Made by a program: the position numbers and the translations under genes
Shown here: in pieces, positions 37,258-45,536 of the stretch
How positions within the stretch are numbered: the stretch's first letter is position 1
How the letters are laid out: every line of letters starts with the position of its first letter
Notes under the pieces: model-generated
Told to the model about the DNA's origin: nothing
The model's input: only the letters and a program-made list of their open reading frames with translations
The model's database searches: none
Assembly: GCF_017497985.1 (NCBI RefSeq)
Contig: NZ_JAGDFV010000014.1
Span: forward strand, 1-64,000
DNA: 64,000 bases
DNA from: Meiothermus sp. CFH 77666
GTDB lineage: Bacteria; Deinococcota; Deinococci; Deinococcales; Thermaceae
Direction: 5' to 3'

Positions 37258-37797
37258 ATGAATAACCCCAAAGTTTCAATCCAGACTGAGCTGGGCGAAA
37301 TTGTACTCGAGCTCTTCCCTGCCCAGGCCCCCATCACGGTTGCCAACTTTTTGCGTTATGTGGACGAGAATCGCTACCAGGGTGCCACCTTCTACCGCAC
37401 CGTGCGGCTCGATAACCAGGCCCAGAGCCCGGTGAAAATCGAGGTGATTCAGGGGGGGCTTGGGATGGATGATCACCCTGCCAAGCTGCCTCCCATACCG
37501 CTCGAAACCACCGCAAAAACAGGCCTCCATCACCGGGATGGTACCCTCTCGATGGCCCGGCTCGAGCCGGACTCGGCCTGTTCGGAGTTCTTTATCTGCA
37601 TCGGCGACCAGCCCGAGCTGAACTTTGGGGGCAAACGCAACCCCGATGGGCAGGGCTTTGCGGCCTTTGGACGGGTGGTGCAGGGCATGGAAGTTGTGCG
37701 GCAGATACAGCAACGGGCCTCGGGGGGCGATACACCCCCAGTACAAGGTCAGCAGCTCCTGGAGCCGGTCAAAATCCTATCCATGCAACGCATATAA
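37258..37797 (+). CDS. cyclophilin-type peptidyl-prolyl cis-trans isomerase
   Basis: 179 residues with no signal peptide, so cytoplasmic. FPAQAPITVANFLRYVDE and YQGATFYRTVR form the N-terminal half of the fold. SMARLEPDSACSEFFICIGDQPELNFGG carries the FFI core motif, and FAAFGRVVQGMEVVRQIQ the C-terminal block. The segment between (about 60-90) is longer than in short bacterial cyclophilins. It catalyses proline isomerisation in protein folding. The alpha/beta hydrolase gene begins 15 bp downstream. Confidence 0.92.
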   Translation: MNNPKVSIQTELGEIVLELFPAQAPITVANFLRYVDENRYQGATFYRTVRLDNQAQSPVKIEVIQGGLGMDDHPAKLPPIPLETTAKTGLHHRDGTLSMARLEPDSACSEFFICIGDQPELNFGGKRNPDGQGFAAFGRVVQGMEVVRQIQQRASGGDTPPVQGQQLLEPVKILSMQRI

Positions 37798-37812
37798 TGA
37801 TTTTGATTTGCT

Positions 37813-38643
37813 ATGCAATGCCAGGAAGGTATTTATACGGGTTCAGATGGACAAGGATTGTTTTACCGGCGTTGGCGGCCCGACAAGCCCAAAGCTATCC
37901 TGGTAGTGGTACATGGATTTGGCGAGCATAGTGGGCGGTATACCAACCTGGTCAACCACCTGGTTCCACTAGGCTATGCCTTATATGTCTCCGACCTTCG
38001 TGGTCATGGCCGCTCCCCAGGGCAGCGAGGACACATCGACAGCTGGCGCGATTATTGGCTTGACCTGGCGCTCTTCCGCCATTCCATAGAGTCCGTTGAG
38101 CCCGCGCTTCCAATGTTCCTCTACGGCCACAGCTTGGGGAGCCTGATTGTACTGGACTACCTGACACACCAGATCCCAGGACTGCGGGGTGCCATCGTGA
38201 GTGGGGTGCTGCTTGAGCCCGGTCAGCCGGCCTCTCCGCTTCTGGTATGGATCGCTCGTCTGCTTTCGCACTACTGGCCTACTGCACCCCTGCGGTTGAA
38301 CCTGAATGTAAACGCCCTCTCTCGAGACCCCGAGGTCGTACAGGCTTACCGGAGCGACCCCCTGGTGCACAACCGGGTCAGCGCCCGCTGGGGTACCGAG
38401 GTGTTGCAAACCATCGAGTCGGTGAAGGCCCAGGTAAAGGACATCTGCGATCCCTTGCTCATCCTGCACGGTGAGGCCGATAGCATTAACAAGGTTGAGG
38501 GGGCCCGCTGGTTGTTCCGGGAGATTCCGTTTACCGACAAGGAGCTACGCATCTACCCAGGAGGCTTTCACGAACCCCACAACGACCTGGACAAAGCCCA
38601 GGTCTTGCAGGACATTACCGAGTGGCTCGAGCGTCACCTTTAG
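37813..38643 (+). CDS. alpha/beta hydrolase, monoacylglycerol-lipase-like
   Basis: 276 residues. Oxyanion region VVVHGFGEHSGRY, then SDLRGHGRSPGQRGHI, nucleophile elbow YGHSLGSLI, acid Asp in ILHGEADSIN and His in GGFHEPHNDL. The arrangement is that of the serine aminopeptidase S33 / monoacylglycerol lipase group. It probably cleaves monoacylglycerols or related esters; lysophospholipase is an alternative. There is no signal peptide. A TATAAT hexamer overlaps the end of the upstream cyclophilin gene, so it may have its own promoter. Confidence 0.88.
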   Translation: MQCQEGIYTGSDGQGLFYRRWRPDKPKAILVVVHGFGEHSGRYTNLVNHLVPLGYALYVSDLRGHGRSPGQRGHIDSWRDYWLDLALFRHSIESVEPALPMFLYGHSLGSLIVLDYLTHQIPGLRGAIVSGVLLEPGQPASPLLVWIARLLSHYWPTAPLRLNLNVNALSRDPEVVQAYRSDPLVHNRVSARWGTEVLQTIESVKAQVKDICDPLLILHGEADSINKVEGARWLFREIPFTDKELRIYPGGFHEPHNDLDKAQVLQDITEWLERHL

Positions 38644-38743
38644 CGGTCTGCCCCCTAAGCTGTTATGACGTCGTAATAGTAGCTAAAGCCTTAAGGTAAA
38701 GTCAGCAAGAAGGCTCGCCAACCAGTTTCTCAAGCCAACCGTC

Positions 38744-38855
38744 GTCTTTGCGAGAAGGCCAGAGGCCGACGAAGCAATCCAGAGGAAGCTTGCCAAACCA
38801 TCGGCTGGGCAGGGGGAGCTGGATTGCTTCGCATCCTGCAGATGCTCGCAATGAC
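38744..38855. repeat. GTCATTGCGAGG-type palindromic repeat (R4), copy b
   Basis: GTCTTTGCGAGAAGGCC at the left, GACGAAGCAATCCAG in the middle, GCTGGATTGCTTCGCA on the other arm, and GCTCGCAATGAC at the right. The outer and inner arms are complementary, giving a long imperfect hairpin. Confidence 0.85.
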
Positions 38856-38885
38856 CAGGGGACTTCCAGAATTTCTACCGAATTG

Positions 38886-39060
38886 CATATCGCGATCTTC
38901 GCAGACACAGCCGCCCGCGAAAACGAGAATGCGTCCGGGCCCGGACGTATTTTACGTGGGCTGGGCCCCTTGAGTTTCGAGTTTCCAGGCGGTCACCATT
39001 CTGTCCAGGACAAAGCTTTTTTGAGTTTGGATGACTCAAAATATGCGAAGAGCGCTTTTA
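38886..39060 (-). repeat. Dispersed repeat family R1 (long form), copy e
   Basis: Read on the minus strand it runs AGCGCTCTTCGCATATTTTG, GTCATCC, GCTTTGTCCTGGACAGAATG, GTGACCGCCTGG. An extra block of about 65 bp follows, containing CGAAACTCAAG and GCATTCTCGTTTTCGCGGGC. It ends GTGTCTGCGAAGATCGCGATATG in two parts. The extra block is shared only with R1f. Confidence 0.8.
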
Positions 39061-39187
39061 TACCATCTTTACCTGAACACCTTGCATCCCCAAGGAGGTA
39101 GGAGGTAGGCGTCAGAAACCCACCACCCACTTCCCACCCCCACCTCATGTGTTGCTGAAAGTTGGCCACAGGGCTGAATTTTGGTAT
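39060..39187 (-). repeat. ATACC-ended repeat family R2, copy d (inverted)
   Basis: 128 bp with both ends visible: ATACCATCTTTACCTGAAC at the left and CTGAATTTTGGTAT at the right. Read in reverse it matches R2a and R2b, with AACTTTCAGCAACAC, GAGGTGGGGGTGG, CCTACCTCC and GATGCAAGGTGTTCAGG. It directly abuts R1e. Confidence 0.8.
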
Positions 39188-39269
39188 TTGCAGCCAGCGG
39201 GACAAATGTACTCCTGGACGGTAATGAGTCGGTAACGGCGGCTTTCTAGGGTTTAGACAGGAGGCTTTT

Positions 39270-41753
39270 ATGGCTACTGCTTTATCCGTAAAGCCCAGAA
39301 CCGGCTCGAGCCGCTCCAAAAACCGCACCGCTCAAAACACCATGCGCTTTGTGCGGTGGTTCAAGGAGGTGGGCATTGATGAGGTGCCGCTGGTAGGGGG
39401 CAAGAACGCCTCGCTGGGTGAGATGGTGCGCGAGCTGGGCCGGCTGGGGGTGCGGGTGCCGGATGGTTTTGCCGTGACTGCCGAGGGGTATCGCCACTTT
39501 CTGCACGCCAACGGTCTCGGTGCCCCCATCCGAGAGCAGCTTTTGGAGCTGAACCCCCACGACCCCGACGACCTGACCCGGCGCACCCGGCTGATCCGCA
39601 GCCTGATCCTGCGGGCCTCGCTGCCCGAAGACCTCGAGGGGGAAATCGTTCAGGCCTACCGCGAGCTCTCGCGCCAGGCCAGGGTCGAGGATCTGATGGT
39701 GGCGGTGCGTTCCAGCGCCACCGCCGAAGACCTGCCCACGGCCAGTTTTGCCGGGCAGCACGAGAGTTACCTGGGCATCCAGGGCGAGGCCGAGCTGCTC
39801 GATGCGGTCAAAAAATGCTTTGCCAGCCTCTACACCGCCCGCGCCACCCGCTACCGGGTGGATATGGGCTTCCCCCACGAGAAGGTGCTGCTCTCGGTGG
39901 GCGTACAGCGGCTGGTGCGTTCGGATCTGGCCTCCTCGGGCGTCATTTTCACCCTCGATACCGAAACCGGCTTTGATGGGGTGGTGATGCTGGAAGGGGT
40001 CTGGGGCCTGGGCGAAAACATCGTGCAGGGCAAAGCCACCCCGGATCGCTTCTACGTGCACAAGGAAACCCTGGCCAAAGGCTACAAGCCCCTGCTCTGG
40101 AAAAAACTGGGGGCCAAGGAACTGCGCCTGGTTTACGATACCGAGCACCACAAGCTACGCAACAACCCGGTAGCCCCCGCCGACCGCAACCGGTGGGTGC
40201 TGAGCAACGACGAGGTGCTCGAGCTGGCCCAGTGGGCGGTCTGGATCGAGCAGCACTACAGCCAAAAGCGGGGCACGCCTACCCCCATGGACATCGAATG
40301 GGCCAAAGACGGCATCACCGGCGAGTTGTTCATCGTGCAAGCCCGCCCGGAGACCGTCCATAGCCGCAAAAGCCCCACCATCCAGACCTATACCCTCGAG
40401 CAAGAGGGCAGGGTACTGGTCGAAGGGCTGGCGGTGGGCGAGAAGATTGCCACCGGCCCGGCTAAGGTCATCCGCGACCCCAAGGCCATGAACCAGATCA
40501 AGCCCGGCGATGTGCTGGTTACCCTCACCACCAACCCCGACTGGGAACCCATCATGAAGATTGCCAGCGCCATCGTGACCGAGCGGGGCGGGCGCACCTC
40601 CCACGCGGCCATTGTGGCCCGCGAGCTGGGCATTCCAGCGGTGGTGGGGGCCGCCGGGGCTACCAAAACCCTGGCCAGGGGCGGCCCGGTCACGGTCTCG
40701 TGTGCCCAGGGCGAGGTGGGGCGGGTCTACGAGGGGGCGCTGAAGTTCAGTGTGGAGGCGTTCGACCCCTACCAGGTGGGCACCACCCGCACCCAGATCA
40801 TGATGAACGTGGGCAACCCCGAACAGGCTTTCCGGCTTGCCCTTCTGCCCAACGACGGCGTGGGTCTGGCCCGCATGGAGTTCATCTTCGCTGACTGGGT
40901 GGGTATTCACCCCCTGGCCCTTTTACACCCCGAAAAACTCTCCCCAAAGGTGCGGCGCGAGATTGAGGCCAGAACCAACGGCTACTCGAGCGGGCGCGAA
41001 TACTTTATTGACCGCCTGAGCCAGGGCATTGCGGTGCTGGCCGCTGCGTTCTATCCCAAGCCGGTAATCCTGCGGATGAGCGACTTCAAGACCAACGAGT
41101 ACGCCAAACTGCTGGGGGGCGAAGCCTTCGAACCGGGCGAGGAGAACCCCATGCTGGGTTGGCGGGGGGCCAGCCGCTACTACCACCCTGACTACAAGGA
41201 AGGCTTCCTGCTGGAAGTTGCGGCGGTCAAGCGGGTGCGCGACGAGATGGGCCTGACGAACCTGGTGGTGATGATCCCCTTCTGCCGCACAGTAGAGGAA
41301 GGCCAGCGGGTGCTGGAGGTGATGAAGGAAGGGGGCCTGGAACGGGGCAAGAACGGCCTGGAAGTCTACGTGATGGCCGAGATTCCTTCCAACGTGATCC
41401 TGGCCGAGGCCTTTAGCCAGATCTTCGACGGCTTCTCGATTGGCTCCAACGATCTGACCCAGCTGGTGCTGGGGGTAGACCGCGACTCCACCCAGGTGGC
41501 CGCCCTGTTTGATGAGCGCAACCAGGCTGTCAAATGGGCCTGCGCCGAGCTGATCCAGAAAGCCCATAAGCATGGGCGCAAGGTGGGCATCTGCGGACAG
41601 GCCCCCTCCGACTACCCGGAGTTTGCGGCCTTCCTGGTGGAAGCAGGGATCGATTCTATTAGCCTGAACCCCGACTCGGTGGTGCGTACCAAAAAACGCA
41701 TTGTGGAAACCGAGAAAGCCCTGGGCAAAAGGGCGGGAAGGAGGGCCAGATGA
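39270..41753 (+). CDS. ppsA: phosphoenolpyruvate synthase (pyruvate, water dikinase)
   Basis: 827 residues. An extra basic N-terminal tail of about 24 residues precedes the conserved RWFKEVGIDEVPLVGGKNAS; it is retained because RBS GACAGGAGGC precedes ATG 39270. The N-terminal ATP-grasp-like domain has VAVRSSATAEDLPTASFAGQ. The central phosphohistidine domain is GGRTSHAAIVARELGIPAVVG. The C-terminal PEP/pyruvate TIM barrel has ISLNPDSV. It makes PEP from pyruvate and ATP for gluconeogenesis. The stop codon overlaps the start of the small frameshifted gene by four bases. Confidence 0.95.
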   Translation: MATALSVKPRTGSSRSKNRTAQNTMRFVRWFKEVGIDEVPLVGGKNASLGEMVRELGRLGVRVPDGFAVTAEGYRHFLHANGLGAPIREQLLELNPHDPDDLTRRTRLIRSLILRASLPEDLEGEIVQAYRELSRQARVEDLMVAVRSSATAEDLPTASFAGQHESYLGIQGEAELLDAVKKCFASLYTARATRYRVDMGFPHEKVLLSVGVQRLVRSDLASSGVIFTLDTETGFDGVVMLEGVWGLGENIVQGKATPDRFYVHKETLAKGYKPLLWKKLGAKELRLVYDTEHHKLRNNPVAPADRNRWVLSNDEVLELAQWAVWIEQHYSQKRGTPTPMDIEWAKDGITGELFIVQARPETVHSRKSPTIQTYTLEQEGRVLVEGLAVGEKIATGPAKVIRDPKAMNQIKPGDVLVTLTTNPDWEPIMKIASAIVTERGGRTSHAAIVARELGIPAVVGAAGATKTLARGGPVTVSCAQGEVGRVYEGALKFSVEAFDPYQVGTTRTQIMMNVGNPEQAFRLALLPNDGVGLARMEFIFADWVGIHPLALLHPEKLSPKVRREIEARTNGYSSGREYFIDRLSQGIAVLAAAFYPKPVILRMSDFKTNEYAKLLGGEAFEPGEENPMLGWRGASRYYHPDYKEGFLLEVAAVKRVRDEMGLTNLVVMIPFCRTVEEGQRVLEVMKEGGLERGKNGLEVYVMAEIPSNVILAEAFSQIFDGFSIGSNDLTQLVLGVDRDSTQVAALFDERNQAVKWACAELIQKAHKHGRKVGICGQAPSDYPEFAAFLVEAGIDSISLNPDSVVRTKKRIVETEKALGKRAGRRAR

Positions 41754-42017
41754 GACACCAACGGATTGTGTTTCTGGGCGAACGCATCGTGCTGGGCGAT
41801 GAAATTGGGCCGGATGAGTTTCACGACCTCGAGACCTTCCGGCGCTGCGCGGCCCAGTGGGGCGGGCCGGAGAACGTGCTGATCCTGCGCAACGCCACCG
41901 TGAGTGATGGGGGCCCTGGAGGAGAAGCTCGAGTACCTCCTGATCAACCGGGCCCAGATTGTGGCCCTGGGGCTGGGCGGGCTGAGCGTGAGTGGGCTCG
42001 AGGCCTTACGGCCTTAG
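41750..42017 (+). pseudogene. small ppsA-linked gene with a frameshift in a G-run
   Basis: It starts ATG 41750, overlapping the ppsA stop (ATGA). The first 55 codons read naturally (RIVFLGERIVLGDEIG, ENVLILRNATVSDG). At the run of five G at 41909-41913 the frame turns into Gly/Pro/Arg-rich non-coding-like sequence. Removing one G restores a natural continuation (ALEEKLEYLLINRAQIVALG, ending SGLEALRP) and a stop at 42015-42017, about 88 residues in all. This is either a real frameshift, a sequencing error in the G-run, or programmed slippage. I do not recognise the family. Confidence 0.65.
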
Positions 42018-42072
42018 CCTGCTTGCCCTCGGGCAAGCACTTTCAGGCTCACTGCGCGTTGCACGAAGGGTT

Positions 42073-42198
42073 ATACCAGATTTGGTTGGTTCGTCGCCGA
42101 ACGGCGACAAACCAACCCGACCAACGGGAGTGCTCTGGGATTCAAAAAGACAACCTCTTGAACTTTGGTGTTGTCAACTGTCTTTTTGAATCCGGTAT
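42073..42198. repeat. ATACC-ended MITE-like element R5
   Basis: 126 bp with termini ATACCAGATT and AATCCGGTAT (the inverted right end reads ATACCGGATT, one mismatch). Inside are a 16-nt-arm hairpin (42084-42099 with 42102-42117, one mismatch) and a perfect 15-bp inverted repeat GGATTCAAAAAGACA (42138-42152 and 42179-42193). Confidence 0.75.
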
Positions 42199-42200
42199 TA

Positions 42201-42222
42201 CGGGGGAGCAAGTGCTCCCCCG
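42201..42222. terminator. Near-perfect palindromic hairpin before the hydrogenase operon
   Basis: CGGGGGAGCA and TGCTCCCCCG form ten complementary pairs separated only by AG. There is no T-run on the plus strand, so termination is uncertain. It lies three bases beyond the end of R5. Confidence 0.5.
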
Positions 42223-42297
42223 CTCAAATGGGCCAGGGCAAGATAAGGTCATTTGGCCCAGGCGCAAAAAGTTAGGCTGATAGCAACGGAGGAACGC

Positions 42298-43449
42298 ATG
42301 AGCAAGGGCCCGTTCATACTGGAACGCGAAGGGCTCCTTCAGCTATTGCAGGCCCTGAAGGCCCTGGGCTACCTGACCCTGGGCCCCACGGTGCGCGAGG
42401 GGGCCATCGTCTACGATGAGCTTAAACAGCTCGAGGATCTTCCCATCGGCTATACCGACCGTCAGGAGGGGGGCTCCTACCGACTGGAGCGGCGGGGCGA
42501 CGGGGCCCTGTTCGGCTACAATGTGGGGCCCCATAGCTGGAAGCGGTTTCTGCACCCGCCCATCCTGCGCTTGTTCCGGGCTCGCAAAACCAATGGGAGT
42601 TTCGATTTCGAATCCGAGACCGAGCCCAGCCCCAAATACGCCTTCATCGGGGTACGGGCCTGCGAGCTGCAGGCCATCCGGGTTCAGGATCGGGTCTTTC
42701 TGGGGGGGCCTTACCAGGACCCGCACTACAAGGCCCGGCGCGAACAGGTGTTTATCGTAGCGGTGAACTGCACCCAGGCCGGCCATACCTGTTTTTGCGC
42801 CTCGGTAGAGAGCGGCCCCAGGGCCCAGACTGGCTTCGACCTGGCCCTGACCGAGGTGGTGGACGGCGAGCATTCTTACTTTGTAGGAGAGGTGGGCAGC
42901 GAGGCGGGGGCCCGGTTGCTGGATCAGGTTGCCCACCGCACGGCCCGGGAGGCCGAGTGGCACCAGGCCCTGGCCCTGGTAGATCGGGCCGCCCGCCAGA
43001 TGCGTCACCTGGATACCCAGGGGCTCAAGGAGCGCTTGTACCAGAGCCTGGAGCACCCCCGCTGGCAGGTGGTGGCGAACCGCTGCCTCTCCTGCGGCAA
43101 CTGCACCCAGGTCTGCCCCACCTGCTTCTGCACCAGCGTGGAGGACCACACCGACCTTGCGGGCCAGGTGGCCGAGCGCACCCGCCGCTGGGACTCTTGC
43201 TTTACCGCCGACTTCTCCTATCTGCACGGGGGCAGCGTGCGGGTCTCGACCCAGGCCCGCTACCGCCAGTGGCTCACCCACAAGCTAGCCACCTGGCAAG
43301 ACCAATTTGGCATGCTGGGCTGTGTAGGGTGTGGCCGCTGCATCACCTGGTGCCCGGTAGGGATAGACCTGACCGAAGAAGTTGCGGCCATGAACGACGT
43401 TCCAACAGCACGGTTTGCGCCCAAAGAGGCGGGAGGTGCCCATGTCTAA
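42298..43449 (+). CDS. hydB: [NiFe] hydrogenase (sulfhydrogenase type) beta subunit, Fe-S protein
   Basis: 383 residues from ATG 42298 with RBS ACGGAGGAACG; 15 upstream in-frame codons are ignored. An N-terminal domain with [17 protein letters not shown] and [12 protein letters not shown] is typical of the sulfite-reductase/sulfhydrogenase beta family. Two C-terminal [4Fe-4S] sites follow: [16 protein letters not shown] and [14 protein letters not shown]. It relays electrons between the hydrogenase core and the flavin subunit. First gene of the hydrogenase operon; overlaps the next gene by eight bases. Confidence 0.9.
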   Translation: MSKGPFILEREGLLQLLQALKALGYLTLGPTVREGAIVYDELKQLEDLPIGYTDRQEGGSYRLERRGDGALFGYNVGPHSWKRFLHPPILRLFRARKTNGSFDFESETEPSPKYAFIGVRACELQAIRVQDRVFLGGPYQDPHYKARREQVFIVAVNCTQAGHTCFCASVESGPRAQTGFDLALTEVVDGEHSYFVGEVGSEAGARLLDQVAHRTAREAEWHQALALVDRAARQMRHLDTQGLKERLYQSLEHPRWQVVANRCLSCGNCTQVCPTCFCTSVEDHTDLAGQVAERTRRWDSCFTADFSYLHGGSVRVSTQARYRQWLTHKLATWQDQFGMLGCVGCGRCITWCPVGIDLTEEVAAMNDVPTARFAPKEAGGAHV

Positions 43450-43909
43450 AGCTGGCCTCGAGCACTACCTGAGCGAGCACCCTTTCTTCCGGGGCTTGCG
43501 CCCCAAAGACCTGGCCTGGCTGGCCGAGCTGGCCGAGCCGCTCGAGTTCGAGGTAGGCGACTACCTCTACCGCGAGGGCGAAGAATCCAGGGATTTTTAC
43601 CTGATTCAAGAAGGGCTGGTGAGGCTGGAAATCCACGCCCCCGGGCAGGGCGACCTGGTGATACAGACGGTGGGGCCGGGGGACGTGCTGGGCTGGTCGG
43701 TGATGATACCCGAGACCCGCAAAACCTTCAGCGCCCGCATCTTCCAGGCCACCCGTCTGCTGGCCTTCGATGCCGCCAGTGTGCGGGCACGCGCCGAGCA
43801 AGACCACCACTTTGGCTACGAGCTGTGCAAGCGTTTTTCCAGGGTCATCGGCGAGCGCTTGCAAGCCACCCGACTTCGCTTACTGGATTTGTATGGTCAG
43901 CCTTCCTAG
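43442..43909 (+). CDS. stand-alone cyclic-nucleotide-binding-domain protein in the hydrogenase operon
   Basis: 155 residues from ATG 43442, overlapping hydB by eight bases. A Crp-type cNMP-binding barrel occupies most of the chain ([36 protein letters not shown]). The C-terminus ends soon after the long helix ([20 protein letters not shown]) with no helix-turn-helix, so it cannot be a Crp-type DNA binder. The phosphate-binding Arg motif of true cAMP proteins (RxA after GE) is not obvious. It probably senses a ligand or redox state and regulates the hydrogenase post-translationally; that is inference. Confidence 0.85.
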   Translation: MSKAGLEHYLSEHPFFRGLRPKDLAWLAELAEPLEFEVGDYLYREGEESRDFYLIQEGLVRLEIHAPGQGDLVIQTVGPGDVLGWSVMIPETRKTFSARIFQATRLLAFDAASVRARAEQDHHFGYELCKRFSRVIGERLQATRLRLLDLYGQPS

Positions 43910-44756
43910 CCCTACCGTGGTAGACCCCATGCAGCCCCGCCCCTTTCGGGTTGCCCGGGCCATCCGCGAAACCGCCGATGTGGTCACGCTCGAGCTCGAG
44001 GCGCAAACGGGCCCCCCGCTCCGCTTCCAGCCGGGCCAGTTCACCATGCTGTACGTCTTTGGGGTGGGCGAGGTGCCCATCTCCATCAGTGGAGACCCCC
44101 AGAAACCCGAGCGGCTGGTGCAGACCATCCGGCGGGTGGGCCCGGTCACCGAGGCCCTGTGCAAACTGCGCAAAGGGGAGGTAGTAGGGGTGCGGGGCCC
44201 CTTTGGCAGCCACTGGCCCCTGGAGCAGGCCCGGGGGCACGATGTGGTGATGGTGGCGGGCGGGATTGGCCTGCCCCCCCTGCGCCCGGCCATTTACCAC
44301 CTCCTGCACCACCGCCAGGACTATGGGCGGGTTTATCTGCTCTACGGAGCCCGCACCCCCAGGGATCTGCTTTTTCCCGAGGAACTCAAGCGCTGGCAGT
44401 ACACCCTCTCCCATGCCCCGGGCGCCACGCCGGTGCGGGTGACGGTAGACCGCGCCGAAGGAGACTGGGACGGAGCGGTGGGGCTGGTTACCTCGCTTAT
44501 TCCGCCGCTGCCCATAAACCCCTCACGAACCACCGCCCTGATGGTCGGCCCCGAGGTAATGATGCGCTTTACCATCGCCGAGCTGCGCAAGCGAGGCATC
44601 CCGGAAGGAAACCTCTATCTCTCGATGGAACGCAACATGAAGTGCGCGGTGGGCTTTTGTGGGCACTGCCAGCTGGGGCCGCATTTCATCTGCAGGAATG
44701 GGCCGGTACTGGCCTTCCCCCAGGTGCGCGACTGGATAACGCGAAAGGAGGTCTAG
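43893..44756 (+). CDS. hydG: hydrogenase gamma subunit, FAD/NAD(P)-binding oxidoreductase
   Basis: 287 residues from ATG 43893 (overlapping the previous gene by 17 bases); ATG 43929 is an alternative. It is a ferredoxin-reductase fold with FAD motif FQPGQFTMLYVFGVGEVPIS and NAD(P) motif DVVMVAGGIGLPPLRPA. The C-terminus MKCAVGFCGHCQLGPHFIC holds the Cys cluster for a [2Fe-2S] centre. It passes electrons between NAD(P)H and the Fe-S chain of the hydrogenase. Cytoplasmic. Confidence 0.9.
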   Translation: MVSLPSPTVVDPMQPRPFRVARAIRETADVVTLELEAQTGPPLRFQPGQFTMLYVFGVGEVPISISGDPQKPERLVQTIRRVGPVTEALCKLRKGEVVGVRGPFGSHWPLEQARGHDVVMVAGGIGLPPLRPAIYHLLHHRQDYGRVYLLYGARTPRDLLFPEELKRWQYTLSHAPGATPVRVTVDRAEGDWDGAVGLVTSLIPPLPINPSRTTALMVGPEVMMRFTIAELRKRGIPEGNLYLSMERNMKCAVGFCGHCQLGPHFICRNGPVLAFPQVRDWITRKEV

Positions 44757-45536
44757 GTGCCCCGCAAACAGCGCAAACCCACCCTGGCGGTCTGGAAATT
44801 TGCCTCCTGCGACGGGTGTCAGCTATCGCTCCTGGACTGCGAGGACGAGCTCCTGGCCGTAGCCGGCGCCGTGCAAATTGCCCACTTCCTCGAGGCCTCC
44901 AGCACCGTCATGCCCGGCCCCTACGACCTCTCGCTGGTCGAGGGCTCCATCACCACCCCCCACGATGCCCTTCGCATCCAGGCCATCCGCAAGAACTCCC
45001 GGTTTTTGGTGACGATTGGCGCCTGCGCGACCGCAGGGGGCATCCAGGCCCTGCGCAATTTTGCCGATGTGGAGGAGTTTACCCGCATCGTCTATGCCCG
45101 GCCTGAGTACATCCAGACCCTGAAGCACTCCACCCCCATCTCCGCGCACGTACCGGTGGATTTCGAGCTGCGGGGTTGCCCGATCAGCAAAGGGCAGCTA
45201 CTCGAGGTCATCTCGGCTTTTCTGCACAGACGCAAGCCCAACATCCCTCAGCACAGCGTCTGCCTGGAGTGCAAGGCCCGGGGCACGGTCTGTGTGATGG
45301 TGGCGCAGGGCATCCCCTGCCTGGGGCCGGTTACCCAGGCCGGCTGTGGGGCCATCTGCCCCGCCTACCAGCGGGGCTGTTACGGGTGCTTTGGCCCCCA
45401 GGAGAACCCCAACACCGTGGCTCTGAGCGCCTGGTGGACCCAGCTAGGTGTGGACGAAGCAGCCCAGCAGCGGGCTTTCCGCACCTACAACGCCGGGGCC
45501 AGGGCATTCAGCAAGGAGGCAGAGCGTCATGGGTGA
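44757..45536 (+). CDS. hydD: [NiFe] hydrogenase small (delta) subunit
   Basis: 259 residues, GTG start with RBS AAAGGAGG and directly after the hydG stop. [17 protein letters not shown] (Cys 18 and 21) begins the proximal cluster site, and [10 protein letters not shown] the next Cys. Further Cys groups follow ([32 protein letters not shown]). There is no Tat signal, so the enzyme is cytoplasmic, as expected for group 3b. It pairs with the large subunit encoded next. Confidence 0.93.
   Translation: MPRKQRKPTLAVWKFASCDGCQLSLLDCEDELLAVAGAVQIAHFLEASSTVMPGPYDLSLVEGSITTPHDALRIQAIRKNSRFLVTIGACATAGGIQALRNFADVEEFTRIVYARPEYIQTLKHSTPISAHVPVDFELRGCPISKGQLLEVISAFLHRRKPNIPQHSVCLECKARGTVCVMVAQGIPCLGPVTQAGCGAICPAYQRGCYGCFGPQENPNTVALSAWWTQLGVDEAAQQRAFRTYNAGARAFSKEAERHG

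Larger units (their letters stand above)
38644..39269. other. Repeat-dominated intergenic region
   Basis: 626 bp with three repeats from three families nearly end to end: R4b (38744-38855), R1e (38886-39060) and R2d (39060-39187). Then comes the ppsA leader with RBS GACAGGAGGC. No gene is seen. Confidence 0.75.
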
